Shown here: positions 1 through 8,048 of the stretch, one piece after another
How positions within the stretch are numbered: position 1 is the stretch's first letter
Layout: every line of letters begins with the position of its first letter
DNA from: Streptomyces shenzhenensis
Lineage (GTDB): Bacteria; Actinomycetota; Actinomycetes; Streptomycetales; Streptomycetaceae
Length of the DNA stretch: 64,000 nt
NCBI RefSeq assembly: GCF_021462265.1
Contig: NZ_JAJONF010000028.1
Coordinates: 1-64,000 of the forward strand
Direction: 5' to 3'
Notes under the pieces: generated by a model
Seen by the model: only the letters and a program-made list of their open reading frames with translations
Told to the model about the DNA's origin: nothing
Database searches by the model: none
Position numbers and translations under genes: made by a program

Positions 1-102
1 TTCGGCGGGGTCCGCTTCCCCGCGGTCGGCGAGCTGCCGTATCTGCTCACCCTCGCGGGGCACGGCTTCTACTGGTTCCGCCTGCGCGCGGACGCGGCGT
101 AG
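1..102 (+). CDS. treS: Trehalose synthase/maltosyltransferase-type protein, C-terminal end (partial)
   Basis: Only the last 33 codons are in the window, ending in TAG. The visible tail contains the pattern LPYLLTLAGHGFYWFRL, typical of the C-terminal beta-domain of trehalose synthase (TreS), which interconverts maltose and trehalose. Immediate downstream neighbours are a maltokinase and glgB, the usual treS-mak-glgB order in actinobacteria, where TreS makes maltose from trehalose for the GlgE pathway. The assignment rests on this short tail plus context. The 111 bases before the next gene hold a GC-rich spacer and no obvious terminator. Confidence 0.8.
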   Translation, partial: FGGVRFPAVGELPYLLTLAGHGFYWFRLRADAA

Positions 103-213
103 GACGGCGGACCCCGCAGAGTCCACCCCGGGCGGCGGCGGTTGTGTTTCCTCCGCCCCGCCCGGGGCACGCATCACTAACGCCCCCGCCGACCGGGGAA
201 AGGACGTACCGCC

Positions 214-1593
214 ATGGCGGACACGGTCAGTCTCTCCACGCCCGCTCTGCTCGCCTCGCTCGACCCGCTGCTGCGCGAGTGGCTGCCCCGGCAGCGCTGG
301 TTCGCCGGCAAGGGAAGCCCGGTCACCGGCTTCTCCCTGGTGGCCGACACCGAACTCCTGCCGGCGGACGGCCGGCTGGGCCTGCGCCATCTGCTGGTCC
401 GCGCCCATCAGCCGCCCGCCCCCGCCGAGGCCGGCGACTGCTACCAGCTCCTCATAGGCGTGCGCGAGGCGCTGCCGCCCCGGCTGGCGCCCGCGCTGAT
501 CGGACACGTGACCGAGGGCCCGCTGGCCGGGCAGACGGTCTACGACGCCCTGTACGACCCCCGGCCCGCCGAGGTGCTCCTGGAGGCCCTGCGCACCCAG
601 GCCCGGATCGGCGGGCTGCGCTTCGAGCGCGACCCGGGCCAGGAGATACGCGACGGGCTGGTGGCCCGGCTGATGACCGGCGAGCAGTCCAATTCGTCGG
701 TCGTCTACGGAGATACGTTTATCCTGAAGCTGCTGCGCCGGGTCGTGCCCGGCGTCAACCCCGATCTGGAGATACCCCTGGCCCTGGCCCGCGAGGGCTG
801 CGCCCGGGTGCCGGCCCCGACGGCCTGGCTGCGGGCGGAGCCGGCCGGCAGACCCGGTGAGCCGTACGTCCTGGCCGTCCTCCAGCCGTTCGTGCGCGGC
901 GCGACCGACGGCTGGGAGCTGGCGCTTCGCGAGCTGGCGAAGGGCGAGGACTTCGCGGCCGAGGCGCGGGCGCTGGGACGGGCCACCGCCGAGGTGCACA
1001 CGGCGCTGGCCCAGGCGCTGCCCACCGTCACCGTCGGGCAGAGCCAACTGGAGCCGCAGGTCGCGGGCATGGTCGAGCGGCTGGCGGCGGCCGTGCAGGC
1101 GGTGCCGGCGCTGGGCCCGTACGAGGACGGGCTGCGCTCCGCCTACACCGCGCTGGGCGACCTGGCCGCCGAGGGCCGTACCTGGACCGCCCAGCGGATC
1201 CACGGCGACCTGCACCTGGGGCAGTGCCTGCGCGCGCCGTCCGGGGAGTGGTCGCTGATCGACTTCGAGGGGGAGCCGGCCCGCCCGCTGGCCGAGCGCC
1301 GGATGCCCCAGCCGCCGGTGCGGGACATCGCCGGGATGCTGCGCTCCTTCGACTACGCGGCCCGCTCGGTGACCCCGCCGGCCCCCGGCTGGGCAGAGGT
1401 GTGCCGGGCGGCCTACTGTTCCGGCTACGCCGAGACCGCCGGCGTCGACCCGCGCACCGATCCCGTCCTGCTGCGGGCCTACGAGACCGACAAGGCCGTC
1501 TACGAGGTCGTCTACGAGGCCCGGCACCGGCCCGAGTGGCTTCCCGTCCCGCTGTCGGCCGTACACCGCCTGGCCACCCCTGACCCGACCTGA
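214..1593 (+). CDS. mak: Maltokinase (Mak/Pep2)
   Basis: A 459-residue cytosolic kinase of the aminoglycoside-phosphotransferase-like fold. It phosphorylates maltose to maltose 1-phosphate, the donor used by GlgE. Residues 27-33 (QRWFAGK) match the N-terminal cap motif of maltokinases. The catalytic loop is HGDLHLGQC at about 330-338 (D332 the likely base), and the metal-binding DFEGEP begins at 350, followed by PLAERR. Length is normal for unfused actinobacterial maltokinase, so this is the stand-alone form rather than a TreS-Mak fusion. It sits 111 bp after treS and 18 bp before glgB, presumably co-transcribed. ATG is preceded by GGGGAAAGGA about 9 bases upstream. Confidence 0.93.
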   Translation: MADTVSLSTPALLASLDPLLREWLPRQRWFAGKGSPVTGFSLVADTELLPADGRLGLRHLLVRAHQPPAPAEAGDCYQLLIGVREALPPRLAPALIGHVTEGPLAGQTVYDALYDPRPAEVLLEALRTQARIGGLRFERDPGQEIRDGLVARLMTGEQSNSSVVYGDTFILKLLRRVVPGVNPDLEIPLALAREGCARVPAPTAWLRAEPAGRPGEPYVLAVLQPFVRGATDGWELALRELAKGEDFAAEARALGRATAEVHTALAQALPTVTVGQSQLEPQVAGMVERLAAAVQAVPALGPYEDGLRSAYTALGDLAAEGRTWTAQRIHGDLHLGQCLRAPSGEWSLIDFEGEPARPLAERRMPQPPVRDIAGMLRSFDYAARSVTPPAPGWAEVCRAAYCSGYAETAGVDPRTDPVLLRAYETDKAVYEVVYEARHRPEWLPVPLSAVHRLATPDPT

Positions 1594-1611
1594 TCTCCGG
1601 GAGACGCGTCC

Positions 1612-3795
1612 GTGACCTCCATGAACCCCGTGCCCGTAGCCGGCGGCGACCGTGAGCGGCTGCTGCACGGCACCCATCACGACCCGCACTCGGTGCTGGG
1701 CGCGCATCCGGTCCCCGGCGGCGTCGCCGTCCGCGCGTTCCGCCCGTACGCCCGCGCGGTGACGGCCGTCGCGGGCGAGGACCTGCGGGCCGAACTGCAC
1801 GACGACGGCGACGGCTTCTTCTCCGTGCTGCTCCCCGTCACCGACGTACCGGTCTACCGGCTGCTGGTGGAGTACGAGGGGACGGTCCAGGAGACCGAGG
1901 ACGCGTACCGCTTCCTGCCCACCCTCGGCGACCTGGACCTGCACCTGATCGGCGAGGGCCGGCACGAGCGGCTGTGGGAGGTGCTCGGCGCGCGTCCGAC
2001 GACCCACCAGGGGGTGGCGGGCACCCGGTTCGCGGTGTGGGCGCCGAACGCGCGGGGGGTGCGGCTGGCCGGCGGGTTCAACTTCTGGGACGGCACCGGG
2101 TACCCGATGCGCTCGCTCGGCTCCTCGGGGATCTGGGAGCTGTTCCTGCCGGGTGTCGGCGCGGGCGAGCTGTACAAGTTCGAGATCACCCGCCCGGACG
2201 GGTCCCGGACGCTGCGGGCGGATCCGATGGCCCGGCGTACGGAGGTGCCGCCGCACACGTCGTCGATCGTCCACGCGTCCCACCACGAGTGGACGGACGG
2301 GGAGTGGATGGCGCACCGGGGCGACACCCCCGTCCACGAGGCCCCCTTCTCGGTCTACGAGGTGCACCTGCCGTCCTGGCGTCCCGGCCTGACCTACCGG
2401 GAACTCGCCGGGCAGCTGCCCGCCTACGTCAGCGACCTGGGCTTCACACACGTGGAGCTGATGCCGGTCGCGGAGCATCCCTTCGGCGGCTCCTGGGGCT
2501 ACCAGGTCACCGGCTTCTACGCGCCGACGGCCCGGCTCGGCACCCCCGACGACTTCAAGTACCTGGTCGACGCCCTGCACCGGGCGGGCATCGGCGTGAT
2601 CATGGACTGGGTGCCCGCGCACTTCCCGCGGGACGACTGGGCGCTCGCGGAGTTCGACGGCCGGCCGCTGTACGAGCACGCGGACCCGCTGCGGGCCGCG
2701 CACCCCGACTGGGGCACCCTGGAGTTCGACTTCGGCCGCCGCGAGGTGCGCAACTTCCTGGTGGCGAACGCCGTGTACTGGTGCGAGGAGTTCCACATCG
2801 ACGGGCTGCGCGTCGACGCGGTGGCCTCCATGCTCTACCTCGACTACTCGCGCGAGCCGGGGCAGTGGACGCCGAACGAGCACGGCGGCCGGGAGAACCT
2901 GGACGCGGTGGCGTTCCTGCAGGAGATGAACGCGACGGTCTACCGCCGGGCGCCGGGCGTGGTGACGATCGCCGAGGAGTCGACGGCGTGGGAGGGCGTG
3001 ACCCGCCCCACCGACAGCGGCGGTCTCGGCTTCGGCCTGAAGTGGAACATGGGCTGGATGCACGACTCCCTCGCCTACATGTCCCATGAACCGGTGCACC
3101 GCAGGTACCACCACCACGAGATGACCTTCTCGATGGTCTACGCGTACAGCGAGAACTACGTCCTGCCCATCTCCCACGACGAGGTCGTGCACGGCAAGGG
3201 CTCACTCGTCTCGAAGATGCCCGGCGACTGGTGGCGGCAGCGCGCGGACGACCGTGCCTACCTGGCCTTCATGTGGGCCCACCCGGGCAAGCAACTGCTC
3301 TTCATGGGGCAGGAGTTCGCCCAGGGCGCGGAGTGGTCGGAGGCGAACGGCCCCGACTGGTGGCTGCTCGACCCCGCCTACGGCGCCGAGGCCGACCACC
3401 GGGGCGTGCGGGACCTGGTCCGCGACCTCAACACGGTGTACCGCGCGACCCCGGCCCTGTGGCAGCGGGACACGGCACCCGCCGGTTTCCAGTGGATCGC
3501 GGGGGACGCGGCCGAGGACAACGTCTTCGCGTTCCTGCGCCTGGACGCCGGGGGAACGCCGCTCCTGTCCGTCTCCAACCTCTCCCCCGTGGTCCGCCAC
3601 GACTACCGGCTGGGCGTCCCGGACGAGATCCCCGCCTGGCACGAGGCCCTCAACACCGACGCGGCGCGCTACGGCGGCAGCGGCGTCACCAACCCCGACC
3701 CGGTGAAGCCGGAGCCGCAGGGCGCCCACGGCCGCCCGGCGAGCATCCGCCTGACGCTGCCCCCGCTGGCTACGGTGTGGCTGCGGCCTGCCTGA
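1612..3795 (+). CDS. glgB: 1,4-alpha-glucan branching enzyme GlgB
   Basis: A 727-residue GH13 enzyme that introduces alpha-1,6 branches into the linear glucan made by GlgE or GlgA. After two N-terminal carbohydrate-binding beta-domains (roughly residues 10-110 and 120-220) the catalytic barrel carries DGLRVDAVAS with nucleophile D402, IAEEST with acid/base E455 and ISHDEVVHGK with D523, equivalent to the E. coli triad D405/E458/D526. The start is GTG, 18 bp after mak, with GGGAGA upstream. It is the last gene of the treS-mak-glgB unit. Its 3' end overlaps the convergent helicase-like gene by 26 bp, so the two transcripts must be antisense over their ends. Confidence 0.96.
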   Translation: MTSMNPVPVAGGDRERLLHGTHHDPHSVLGAHPVPGGVAVRAFRPYARAVTAVAGEDLRAELHDDGDGFFSVLLPVTDVPVYRLLVEYEGTVQETEDAYRFLPTLGDLDLHLIGEGRHERLWEVLGARPTTHQGVAGTRFAVWAPNARGVRLAGGFNFWDGTGYPMRSLGSSGIWELFLPGVGAGELYKFEITRPDGSRTLRADPMARRTEVPPHTSSIVHASHHEWTDGEWMAHRGDTPVHEAPFSVYEVHLPSWRPGLTYRELAGQLPAYVSDLGFTHVELMPVAEHPFGGSWGYQVTGFYAPTARLGTPDDFKYLVDALHRAGIGVIMDWVPAHFPRDDWALAEFDGRPLYEHADPLRAAHPDWGTLEFDFGRREVRNFLVANAVYWCEEFHIDGLRVDAVASMLYLDYSREPGQWTPNEHGGRENLDAVAFLQEMNATVYRRAPGVVTIAEESTAWEGVTRPTDSGGLGFGLKWNMGWMHDSLAYMSHEPVHRRYHHHEMTFSMVYAYSENYVLPISHDEVVHGKGSLVSKMPGDWWRQRADDRAYLAFMWAHPGKQLLFMGQEFAQGAEWSEANGPDWWLLDPAYGAEADHRGVRDLVRDLNTVYRATPALWQRDTAPAGFQWIAGDAAEDNVFAFLRLDAGGTPLLSVSNLSPVVRHDYRLGVPDEIPAWHEALNTDAARYGGSGVTNPDPVKPEPQGAHGRPASIRLTLPPLATVWLRPA

Positions 3796-6037
3796 GCCCG
3801 GCCGGCAGGTCGCCGGTGTGCAGCACCCCCAGCCGCTGGGTCGCCCGGGTCAGTGCCACGTACAGGTCGCTGGTGCCGTAGCGGCCCGGTTCCACCACCA
3901 GGACCGAGTCGAACTCCAGCCCCTTGGCCTGGCGCGGATCGAGGAGGACGACGGTCCGGGTCAGGTCGGGCTCGGCGCCGGCCGTGACGCCGTCCAGGCG
4001 GGCGGCGAGGGCGCGGTGCAGGTCGCGGGGGGCGATCACCGCCAGCCGGCCCTCCGCCGGGGTGAGTTCGGCGACGGCCTTCCGGACGGCGCCGGGCAGG
4101 TCGTCCGTCGCGCGCACCCACGGCCGTACACCCGTCGAGCGGACCGAGCTCGGGGGATCGAAGTCCGGGTGCTCGGCGCGGACCACGGCCGCCGCGAGGT
4201 CCATGATCTCGGAGGGGGTGCGGTAGTTGACGCCGAGGCGGGTGTGGTCCCAGCGGTCCTCGACGTACGGCCCGAGGATGTCCGCCCAGGAGCCGACGCC
4301 CGCCGCCTCCGCGGTCTGGGCCGGGTCGCCGACCAGGGTCATCGAGCGGGTCGGGCTGCGCCGCATCAGCAGCCGCCAGGCCATCGGCGACAGCTCCTGC
4401 GCCTCGTCGACGATGATGTGCCCGAACGCCCAGGTGCGGTCCGCCGCCGCCCGTTCGGCCGCGCTGCGGAAGTCCTCCTCCTCCTGGCGCTCGGCGAACC
4501 GTTCGGCGTCGATGATGTGGTGCGCGGACAGCACCTCGGAGGCGTCGGGGTCGCTGTCCTCCTTGTCGTCGAACTCGTAGGTGCGGGAGGCGTAGGAGAC
4601 GTCGAGGACGCCCTGGGCGTAGGCGATCTGCGTCTCGCGTTCGCGTTCGGCGCGGGCCCGGGCGAGCCGCTCGTCCACGCCGAGGAGCTCGGCCGCCTCG
4701 TCGAGCAGCGGCACGTCCGAGACCGTCCAGGCCCGCGTCACCGGGCGGCGCACCGCGGCCGCGTCCTCGTCGCTCAGGTATCCCTCGGGGCCGGCGAGGA
4801 AGTCGGCGACCAGGCGCTGCGGGGTCAGCCGCGGCCACAGCTGGTCGACGGCGGACCACACCTCGGGGTTCTCGGCGAGGTCGTCGCGGATCTGGGTGAT
4901 GTCGGAGGGGTCCAGCAGGTTGCTGCCGTCGAAGGGGTCGGTGCCCACGCGTTCGGCGTACAGGTCGGTGAGGGTGTTGAGGATGTGTCCCTCGAAGTGC
5001 TCGCGGGCCACGTTGTGCGGCAGCCGGGCGGCGCGGGTGCGCTCGCGGGCCATGTTCACCAGGCCGTCGTCGAGCATCAGCACCTCACGGTCGTGCTCGA
5101 CGGTGAGGACCGGGTCGGGCAGCGCCTGCCGGTCCCGTACGACGGCGGCGAGCACGTCGGCCATGTCCGCGCGGCCCTTCACGGCGGCCGCCTCAGGGGT
5201 GTCGGACGCCGTCGCCTTCACACCGGGGAACAGCTCACCGACCGTGGCCAGCAGCACCCCCGTCTCGCCCAGCGAGGGCAGCACCTCGCCGATGTAGCCG
5301 AGGAAGGCGGGGTTGGGGCCGACGATCAGGACCGCCCGCTTGGCGAGCAGCTCCCGGTACTCGTAGAGGAGGAAGGCGGCGCGGTGCAGCGCGACCGCGG
5401 TCTTGCCGGTCCCCGGGCCGCCCTCGACCACCAGGACCCCGCGGTACGGCGCCCGGATGATCTCGTCCTGCTCGGCCTGGATGGTCTGCACGATGTCGGT
5501 CATCCGGCCGGTGCGGGCCGAGTTGAGCGCGGCGAGCAGCACCGCGTCCCCGGACGGGTCCTCGTGGCCGGTGCGCTCGCGGTCGCCGAGGTCGAGGATC
5601 TCGTCGTGCAGGGAGGTGACCCGGCGGCCGTCGGTGGCGATGTGCCGGCGGCGGCGCAGGCCCATCGGGGTGTGGCCGGTGGCCAGGTAGAAGGGGCGGG
5701 CGACCTCGGCACGCCAGTCGACGAGGACGGGGGTGCGCTCGGCGTCGTCCAGGCGCAGCCCGATCCGGCCGATGTGGTGCCGGGTACCGGACGTCAGGTC
5801 GATCCGGCCGAAGCACAGCGACCCGTCCACGGCGTTCAGCGCGGCGAGCAGCCCGGAGCGTTCGGTGACCAGGATGTCCCGCTCCAGCCGGGCCTGCATC
5901 GGCTTGTCGCCCAGGGCGAGGGCGTCCGCGACCGAGTCCTCGGTGTCGCCGCGCAGGGCGTCCACCCGCGCGTACAGTCCGTCGATGAATTCCTGCTCGT
6001 GACGCAATTCATCGTCTGGAAATTCGGTGTTTGACAA
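3770..6037 (-). CDS. helR: HelD/HelR-type RNA polymerase-associated UvrD-like ATPase
   Basis: A 755-residue superfamily-1 helicase-like protein. The acidic, charged N-terminus with a predicted helical arm (about 1-65) precedes Walker A GGPGTGKT (206-213). Walker B is IIVDEAQEL, followed by a LVGDPAQT motif, and motif VI is LYVALTRATQRL near the end. This layout is that of HelD proteins, which bind RNA polymerase and use ATP to release it from DNA. The Streptomyces branch (HelR) is reported to protect polymerase from rifamycins. The start is TTG with GGGAGCGG five bases upstream; in-frame ATGs lie further in. The last 26 bp overlap glgB. A strong opposite-strand promoter lies over its start codon. 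The HelR name rather than generic HelD is inferred from length and genus. Confidence 0.8.
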   Translation of the reverse strand: MSNTEFPDDELRHEQEFIDGLYARVDALRGDTEDSVADALALGDKPMQARLERDILVTERSGLLAALNAVDGSLCFGRIDLTSGTRHHIGRIGLRLDDAERTPVLVDWRAEVARPFYLATGHTPMGLRRRRHIATDGRRVTSLHDEILDLGDRERTGHEDPSGDAVLLAALNSARTGRMTDIVQTIQAEQDEIIRAPYRGVLVVEGGPGTGKTAVALHRAAFLLYEYRELLAKRAVLIVGPNPAFLGYIGEVLPSLGETGVLLATVGELFPGVKATASDTPEAAAVKGRADMADVLAAVVRDRQALPDPVLTVEHDREVLMLDDGLVNMARERTRAARLPHNVAREHFEGHILNTLTDLYAERVGTDPFDGSNLLDPSDITQIRDDLAENPEVWSAVDQLWPRLTPQRLVADFLAGPEGYLSDEDAAAVRRPVTRAWTVSDVPLLDEAAELLGVDERLARARAERERETQIAYAQGVLDVSYASRTYEFDDKEDSDPDASEVLSAHHIIDAERFAERQEEEDFRSAAERAAADRTWAFGHIIVDEAQELSPMAWRLLMRRSPTRSMTLVGDPAQTAEAAGVGSWADILGPYVEDRWDHTRLGVNYRTPSEIMDLAAAVVRAEHPDFDPPSSVRSTGVRPWVRATDDLPGAVRKAVAELTPAEGRLAVIAPRDLHRALAARLDGVTAGAEPDLTRTVVLLDPRQAKGLEFDSVLVVEPGRYGTSDLYVALTRATQRLGVLHTGDLPAGLRQAAATP

Positions 6038-6060
6038 TTCCGCTCCCGGCCGGATATACT
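6031..6060 (+). promoter_or_regulatory. Strong sigma-70-type promoter overlapping the helR start
   Basis: TTGACA at 6031-6036 and TATACT at 6055-6060 with an 18-bp spacer. This is close to the housekeeping consensus and unusually good for Streptomyces. It fires away from helR towards the hairpin at 6139-6168; no open reading frame of convincing codon usage follows. Transcription should start near 6067. Confidence 0.6.
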
Positions 6061-6066
6061 GTGCGC

Positions 6067-6172
6067 ACTGAACTTCTTCGCGGCTCGATCGAATTCAATC
6101 TCGACCCGAAGTCACGAACTGCCGAATATACGCAAAGAAATCCCCCGAGCGCAATTGCTCGGGGGATTCTTC
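6067..6172 (+). ncRNA. Candidate small RNA between helR and trxA
   Basis: The 6031-6060 promoter is followed after about 75 nucleotides by a perfect 12-bp hairpin with a six-base loop (6139-6168). The result would be a transcript of about 105 nucleotides. The segment is AT-richer than its surroundings and lacks a ribosome site plus high-GC3 reading frame, so it does not look coding. The hairpin could equally serve only as the trxA terminator on the other strand. The call is inference from promoter and terminator geometry. No conserved RNA family was recognised. Confidence 0.4.
6139..6168. terminator. Bidirectional hairpin terminator between trxA and helR
   Basis: Perfect inverted repeat: AATCCCCCGAGC (6139-6150), loop GCAATT, GCTCGGGGGATT (6157-6168). 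Read on the minus strand, downstream of trxA, the stem is followed by a T-rich run (TTTCTTT), a classical intrinsic terminator. On the plus strand it is followed by CTTCGT and would end the candidate small RNA. Confidence 0.75.
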
Positions 6173-6187
6173 GTACCACCGGCCGGT

Positions 6188-6523
6188 TCAGCGCAGCACG
6201 TCGGACAGCTCCTCCAGCAGTCGCCGCTTGGGCCGGGCGCCCACCATCGACCTGACCGGCTCGCCGCCCCGGAACACCATGAACGTCGGCATCGACAGCA
6301 CCTTGTAGGCGTTCGTCGTCTCCGGATTGGTGTCCACGTCCAGCTGCACCACCTTCAGCCGCTCGCCCTCCTCGGCGGCGAGAGCCGTGAGCACCGGCCC
6401 CATCTGCCGGCACGGCGGGCACCAGTCGGCGGTGAACTCCACCAGCACCGGCAGCTCCGCCCCGATCACCTCCGCCGCGAAGTCCGCGTCCGTCACCTCG
6501 GTCACACCCGCCGCCTTGATCAT
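6188..6523 (-). CDS. trxA: Thioredoxin
   Basis: A 111-residue thioredoxin fold protein with the active-site sequence ADWCPPCRQ, cysteines at 35 and 38. The catalytic motif is WCPPC rather than the classical WCGPC, so its redox potential may differ from housekeeping thioredoxin. The cis-proline region reads LSMPTFMVFRGGEPV. It reduces protein disulfides in the cytosol. The ATG overlaps the stop codon of the upstream MerR gene (ATGA), so the pair is translationally coupled and very likely co-regulated by that MerR protein. A strong terminator follows 20 bp downstream. Confidence 0.9.
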   Translation of the reverse strand: MIKAAGVTEVTDADFAAEVIGAELPVLVEFTADWCPPCRQMGPVLTALAAEEGERLKVVQLDVDTNPETTNAYKVLSMPTFMVFRGGEPVRSMVGARPKRRLLEELSDVLR

Positions 6524-6948
6524 TGCCTGGGTCCTCCCAGTTCACAGGTCGGCTCCGGACCCCCCGGAACCAGCGCCTCGGCGGCCAGCTCGTCCCGCGC
6601 CCGCTCGGCGCGCGCCAGCTGGGCCCCGACCGTCGCCCGCACGGCCTGCAACTCGCCGATGAGCGAGTCCAGCTCCGCCAGCTTGCGCCGGTAGACCGCG
6701 AGCGACGCCGGGCAGGTGTCGCCCTCCGGGTGTCCGGCCCGCAGGCACTCCACGAACGGCCGGGTCTCCTCCAGCTCGAACCCGAAGTCCCGCAGCGTCC
6801 GGATCTGCGTGAGCAGCCTCAGATCGCTCTCGTCGTAGGTCCGGTGGCCGTTCTGGGCCCGCCGCGCGGGCAGCAGCCCGCGCGCCTCGTAGTACCGCAG
6901 CGCGCGTGTGGTGGTCCCGGCCCGTGCGGCCAGCTCGCCGATTCGCAT
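6520..6948 (-). CDS. MerR-family transcriptional regulator
   Basis: A 142-residue regulator. The N-terminal winged helix-turn-helix is diagnostic (MRIGELAARAGTTTRALRYYEARGLL), followed by the second-wing region NGHRTYDESDLRLL. A dimerisation coiled coil spans about residues 75-130. Two cysteines (ECLRAGHPEGDTC, about residues 82-94) could sense thiols or metal, a plausible match to the coupled trxA, but this is inference. The ATG is chosen because the conserved MerR N-terminus starts there. A near-perfect palindrome lies 15-36 bp upstream and is the probable operator. The stop overlaps the trxA start by 4 bp. Confidence 0.88.
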   Translation of the reverse strand: MRIGELAARAGTTTRALRYYEARGLLPARRAQNGHRTYDESDLRLLTQIRTLRDFGFELEETRPFVECLRAGHPEGDTCPASLAVYRRKLAELDSLIGELQAVRATVGAQLARAERARDELAAEALVPGGPEPTCELGGPRQ

Positions 6949-6962
6949 GCCTACGACCGTAA

Positions 6963-6984
6963 GACCTGACGTCGACGTCAAGAC
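6963..6984 (-). promoter_or_regulatory. Probable MerR operator and promoter of the merR-trxA operon
   Basis: A 22-bp palindrome centred on TGACGTCGACGTCA with 9 of 11 positions matching per arm. On the minus strand it includes TTGACG, a good -35 box, as expected for MerR operators that sit between -35 and -10. It also overlaps the last codons and stop of the upstream DUF2127 gene, so regulator binding would occur over that gene's end. Confidence 0.5.
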
Positions 6985-7751
6985 AAGGTCGGCTGGACCC
7001 CCGCCGATTCCTCGACCTCGAGCAGCGAGGCGCTGTGCCGCTCCTCGTCGAAGGCCCTGCGCCCGCCGCGCAGCCCGAACAGCCGCTTGGCGAGGGCGAT
7101 GTAGAGCACCGCGATGATGTTCAGCACCAGCGTCGCGATCTTCAGGTAGCTGACCTTGTCGGTGAGCTCGTAGATCTCCAGCGGCAGGAACGCGGCGGTG
7201 GCGACCACCGTCAGGTACTCCGCCCAGCGCTTGGCGTACCAGAGCCCGACCGCCTCGACGAGTTCGATCAGCGCGTACGCCAGCAGCACCGCGGCCACCA
7301 GCAGCAGCGTGGAGTGCTTGTAGCCGAAGGCCTTCTGGATGGAGCCGACGACCGGTGAGTGGTCGAGGTCGTAATGGAAGTGCCGGAAGACCGGCCGGAA
7401 CGTGTTCAGGTACTCGTTGAAGAGCCGGCGCACGGCGTCCTCGCTGTTGCTGAACCTCCACACCGCGACCGCGACCAGCACGATGAACACGCCGCGCACG
7501 GCCCGCTCGATCGCCAGGAAGCGCAGGATGAACAGGTCCCGCAGCACCTTCCCGCGCGGCACCAGCGGGGCGTCGGCCGCCGGCCCCGAGCCGTGCGGCT
7601 CACCGAGCACGAAGTCGCCGCACCGCAGACACCGCCAGGCCTCCCCGACCGCGGTCTGGGTGTGCAGCCGCACCCGCAGCCGCGGATCGTCCGGGGCATA
7701 GGTCACGTGCCCCTTGCGCGCGCAGTGCCGCCGGTCCCAGTCGATCGCCAT
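6978..7751 (-). CDS. DUF2127 family integral membrane protein
   Basis: A 257-residue protein of unknown function. The first 60 residues are soluble and contain two CxxC-like pairs (HCARKGH and WRCLRCGDF) suggesting a small metal or zinc-ribbon element. About four membrane segments follow (roughly 75-100, 150-172, 180-200, 205-225), matching the DUF2127 family. A basic and acidic tail closes the protein. It is upstream of merR-trxA on the same strand, and its stop lies inside the proposed MerR operator. GGGGAGG stands upstream of the ATG. No enzymatic motif is visible. Confidence 0.75.
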   Translation of the reverse strand: MAIDWDRRHCARKGHVTYAPDDPRLRVRLHTQTAVGEAWRCLRCGDFVLGEPHGSGPAADAPLVPRGKVLRDLFILRFLAIERAVRGVFIVLVAVAVWRFSNSEDAVRRLFNEYLNTFRPVFRHFHYDLDHSPVVGSIQKAFGYKHSTLLLVAAVLLAYALIELVEAVGLWYAKRWAEYLTVVATAAFLPLEIYELTDKVSYLKIATLVLNIIAVLYIALAKRLFGLRGGRRAFDEERHSASLLEVEESAGVQPTLS

Positions 7752-7772
7752 CCCCCGTGCCTCCCCTTGCCG

Positions 7773-7806
7773 ACGTGCCGTTTCGCGTTGGACAGGAACG
7801 GCACGT
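7773..7806 (-). promoter_or_regulatory. Inverted repeat upstream of the DUF2127 gene
   Basis: Perfect 10-bp arms ACGTGCCGTT (7773-7782) and AACGGCACGT (7797-7806) separated by 14 bp, 22 bp upstream of the start codon. A TAACGT -10-like box on the minus strand overlaps the distal arm. It may be an operator or a leader hairpin. Confidence 0.35.
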
Positions 7807-7978
7807 TAGTGGATCCGGCTGACGGGCGTGGCCGAGGGGTCGGCACACCCGTGGCGAAACGGTGAACCGGGCGGCTGGGTCAAGGGGGGAGTTCCCAGCC
7901 GCCCGGAGACCGGCGGCCGGACGGCCGGCCCGGGTTCAGGCCGAGCCGGACGTCCGGCGGCTTCATGGATGCTGCGGA

Positions 7979-8035
7979 GCAGCGCCCCGTCAGGGGCGCG
8001 AGGAACTGCGCGACCAGCCCCCACCCACCCGCACC
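7979..8035. repeat. Dispersed Streptomyces intergenic repeat, copy 1
   Basis: Contains AGCGCCCCGTCAGGGGCGCG followed by a GAACTGCGCGACCAGCCCCCAC-type sequence, a pattern recalled from many Streptomyces intergenic regions. GCGCGACCAGCCCCCAC (8008-8024) recurs exactly at 19690-19706. The GCGCCCC/GGGGCGC part folds into a short hairpin that may terminate dctA transcription. Between 7807 and 7978 nothing else is recognisable. Confidence 0.5.
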
Positions 8036-8048
8036 CGACGACGGCGCA

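Noticed and set aside
3818..6034. A 738-codon plus-strand open frame opposite helR
   Set aside because: Shadow of the helicase-like gene; HelD motifs are clear on the minus strand and the plus product is low complexity.
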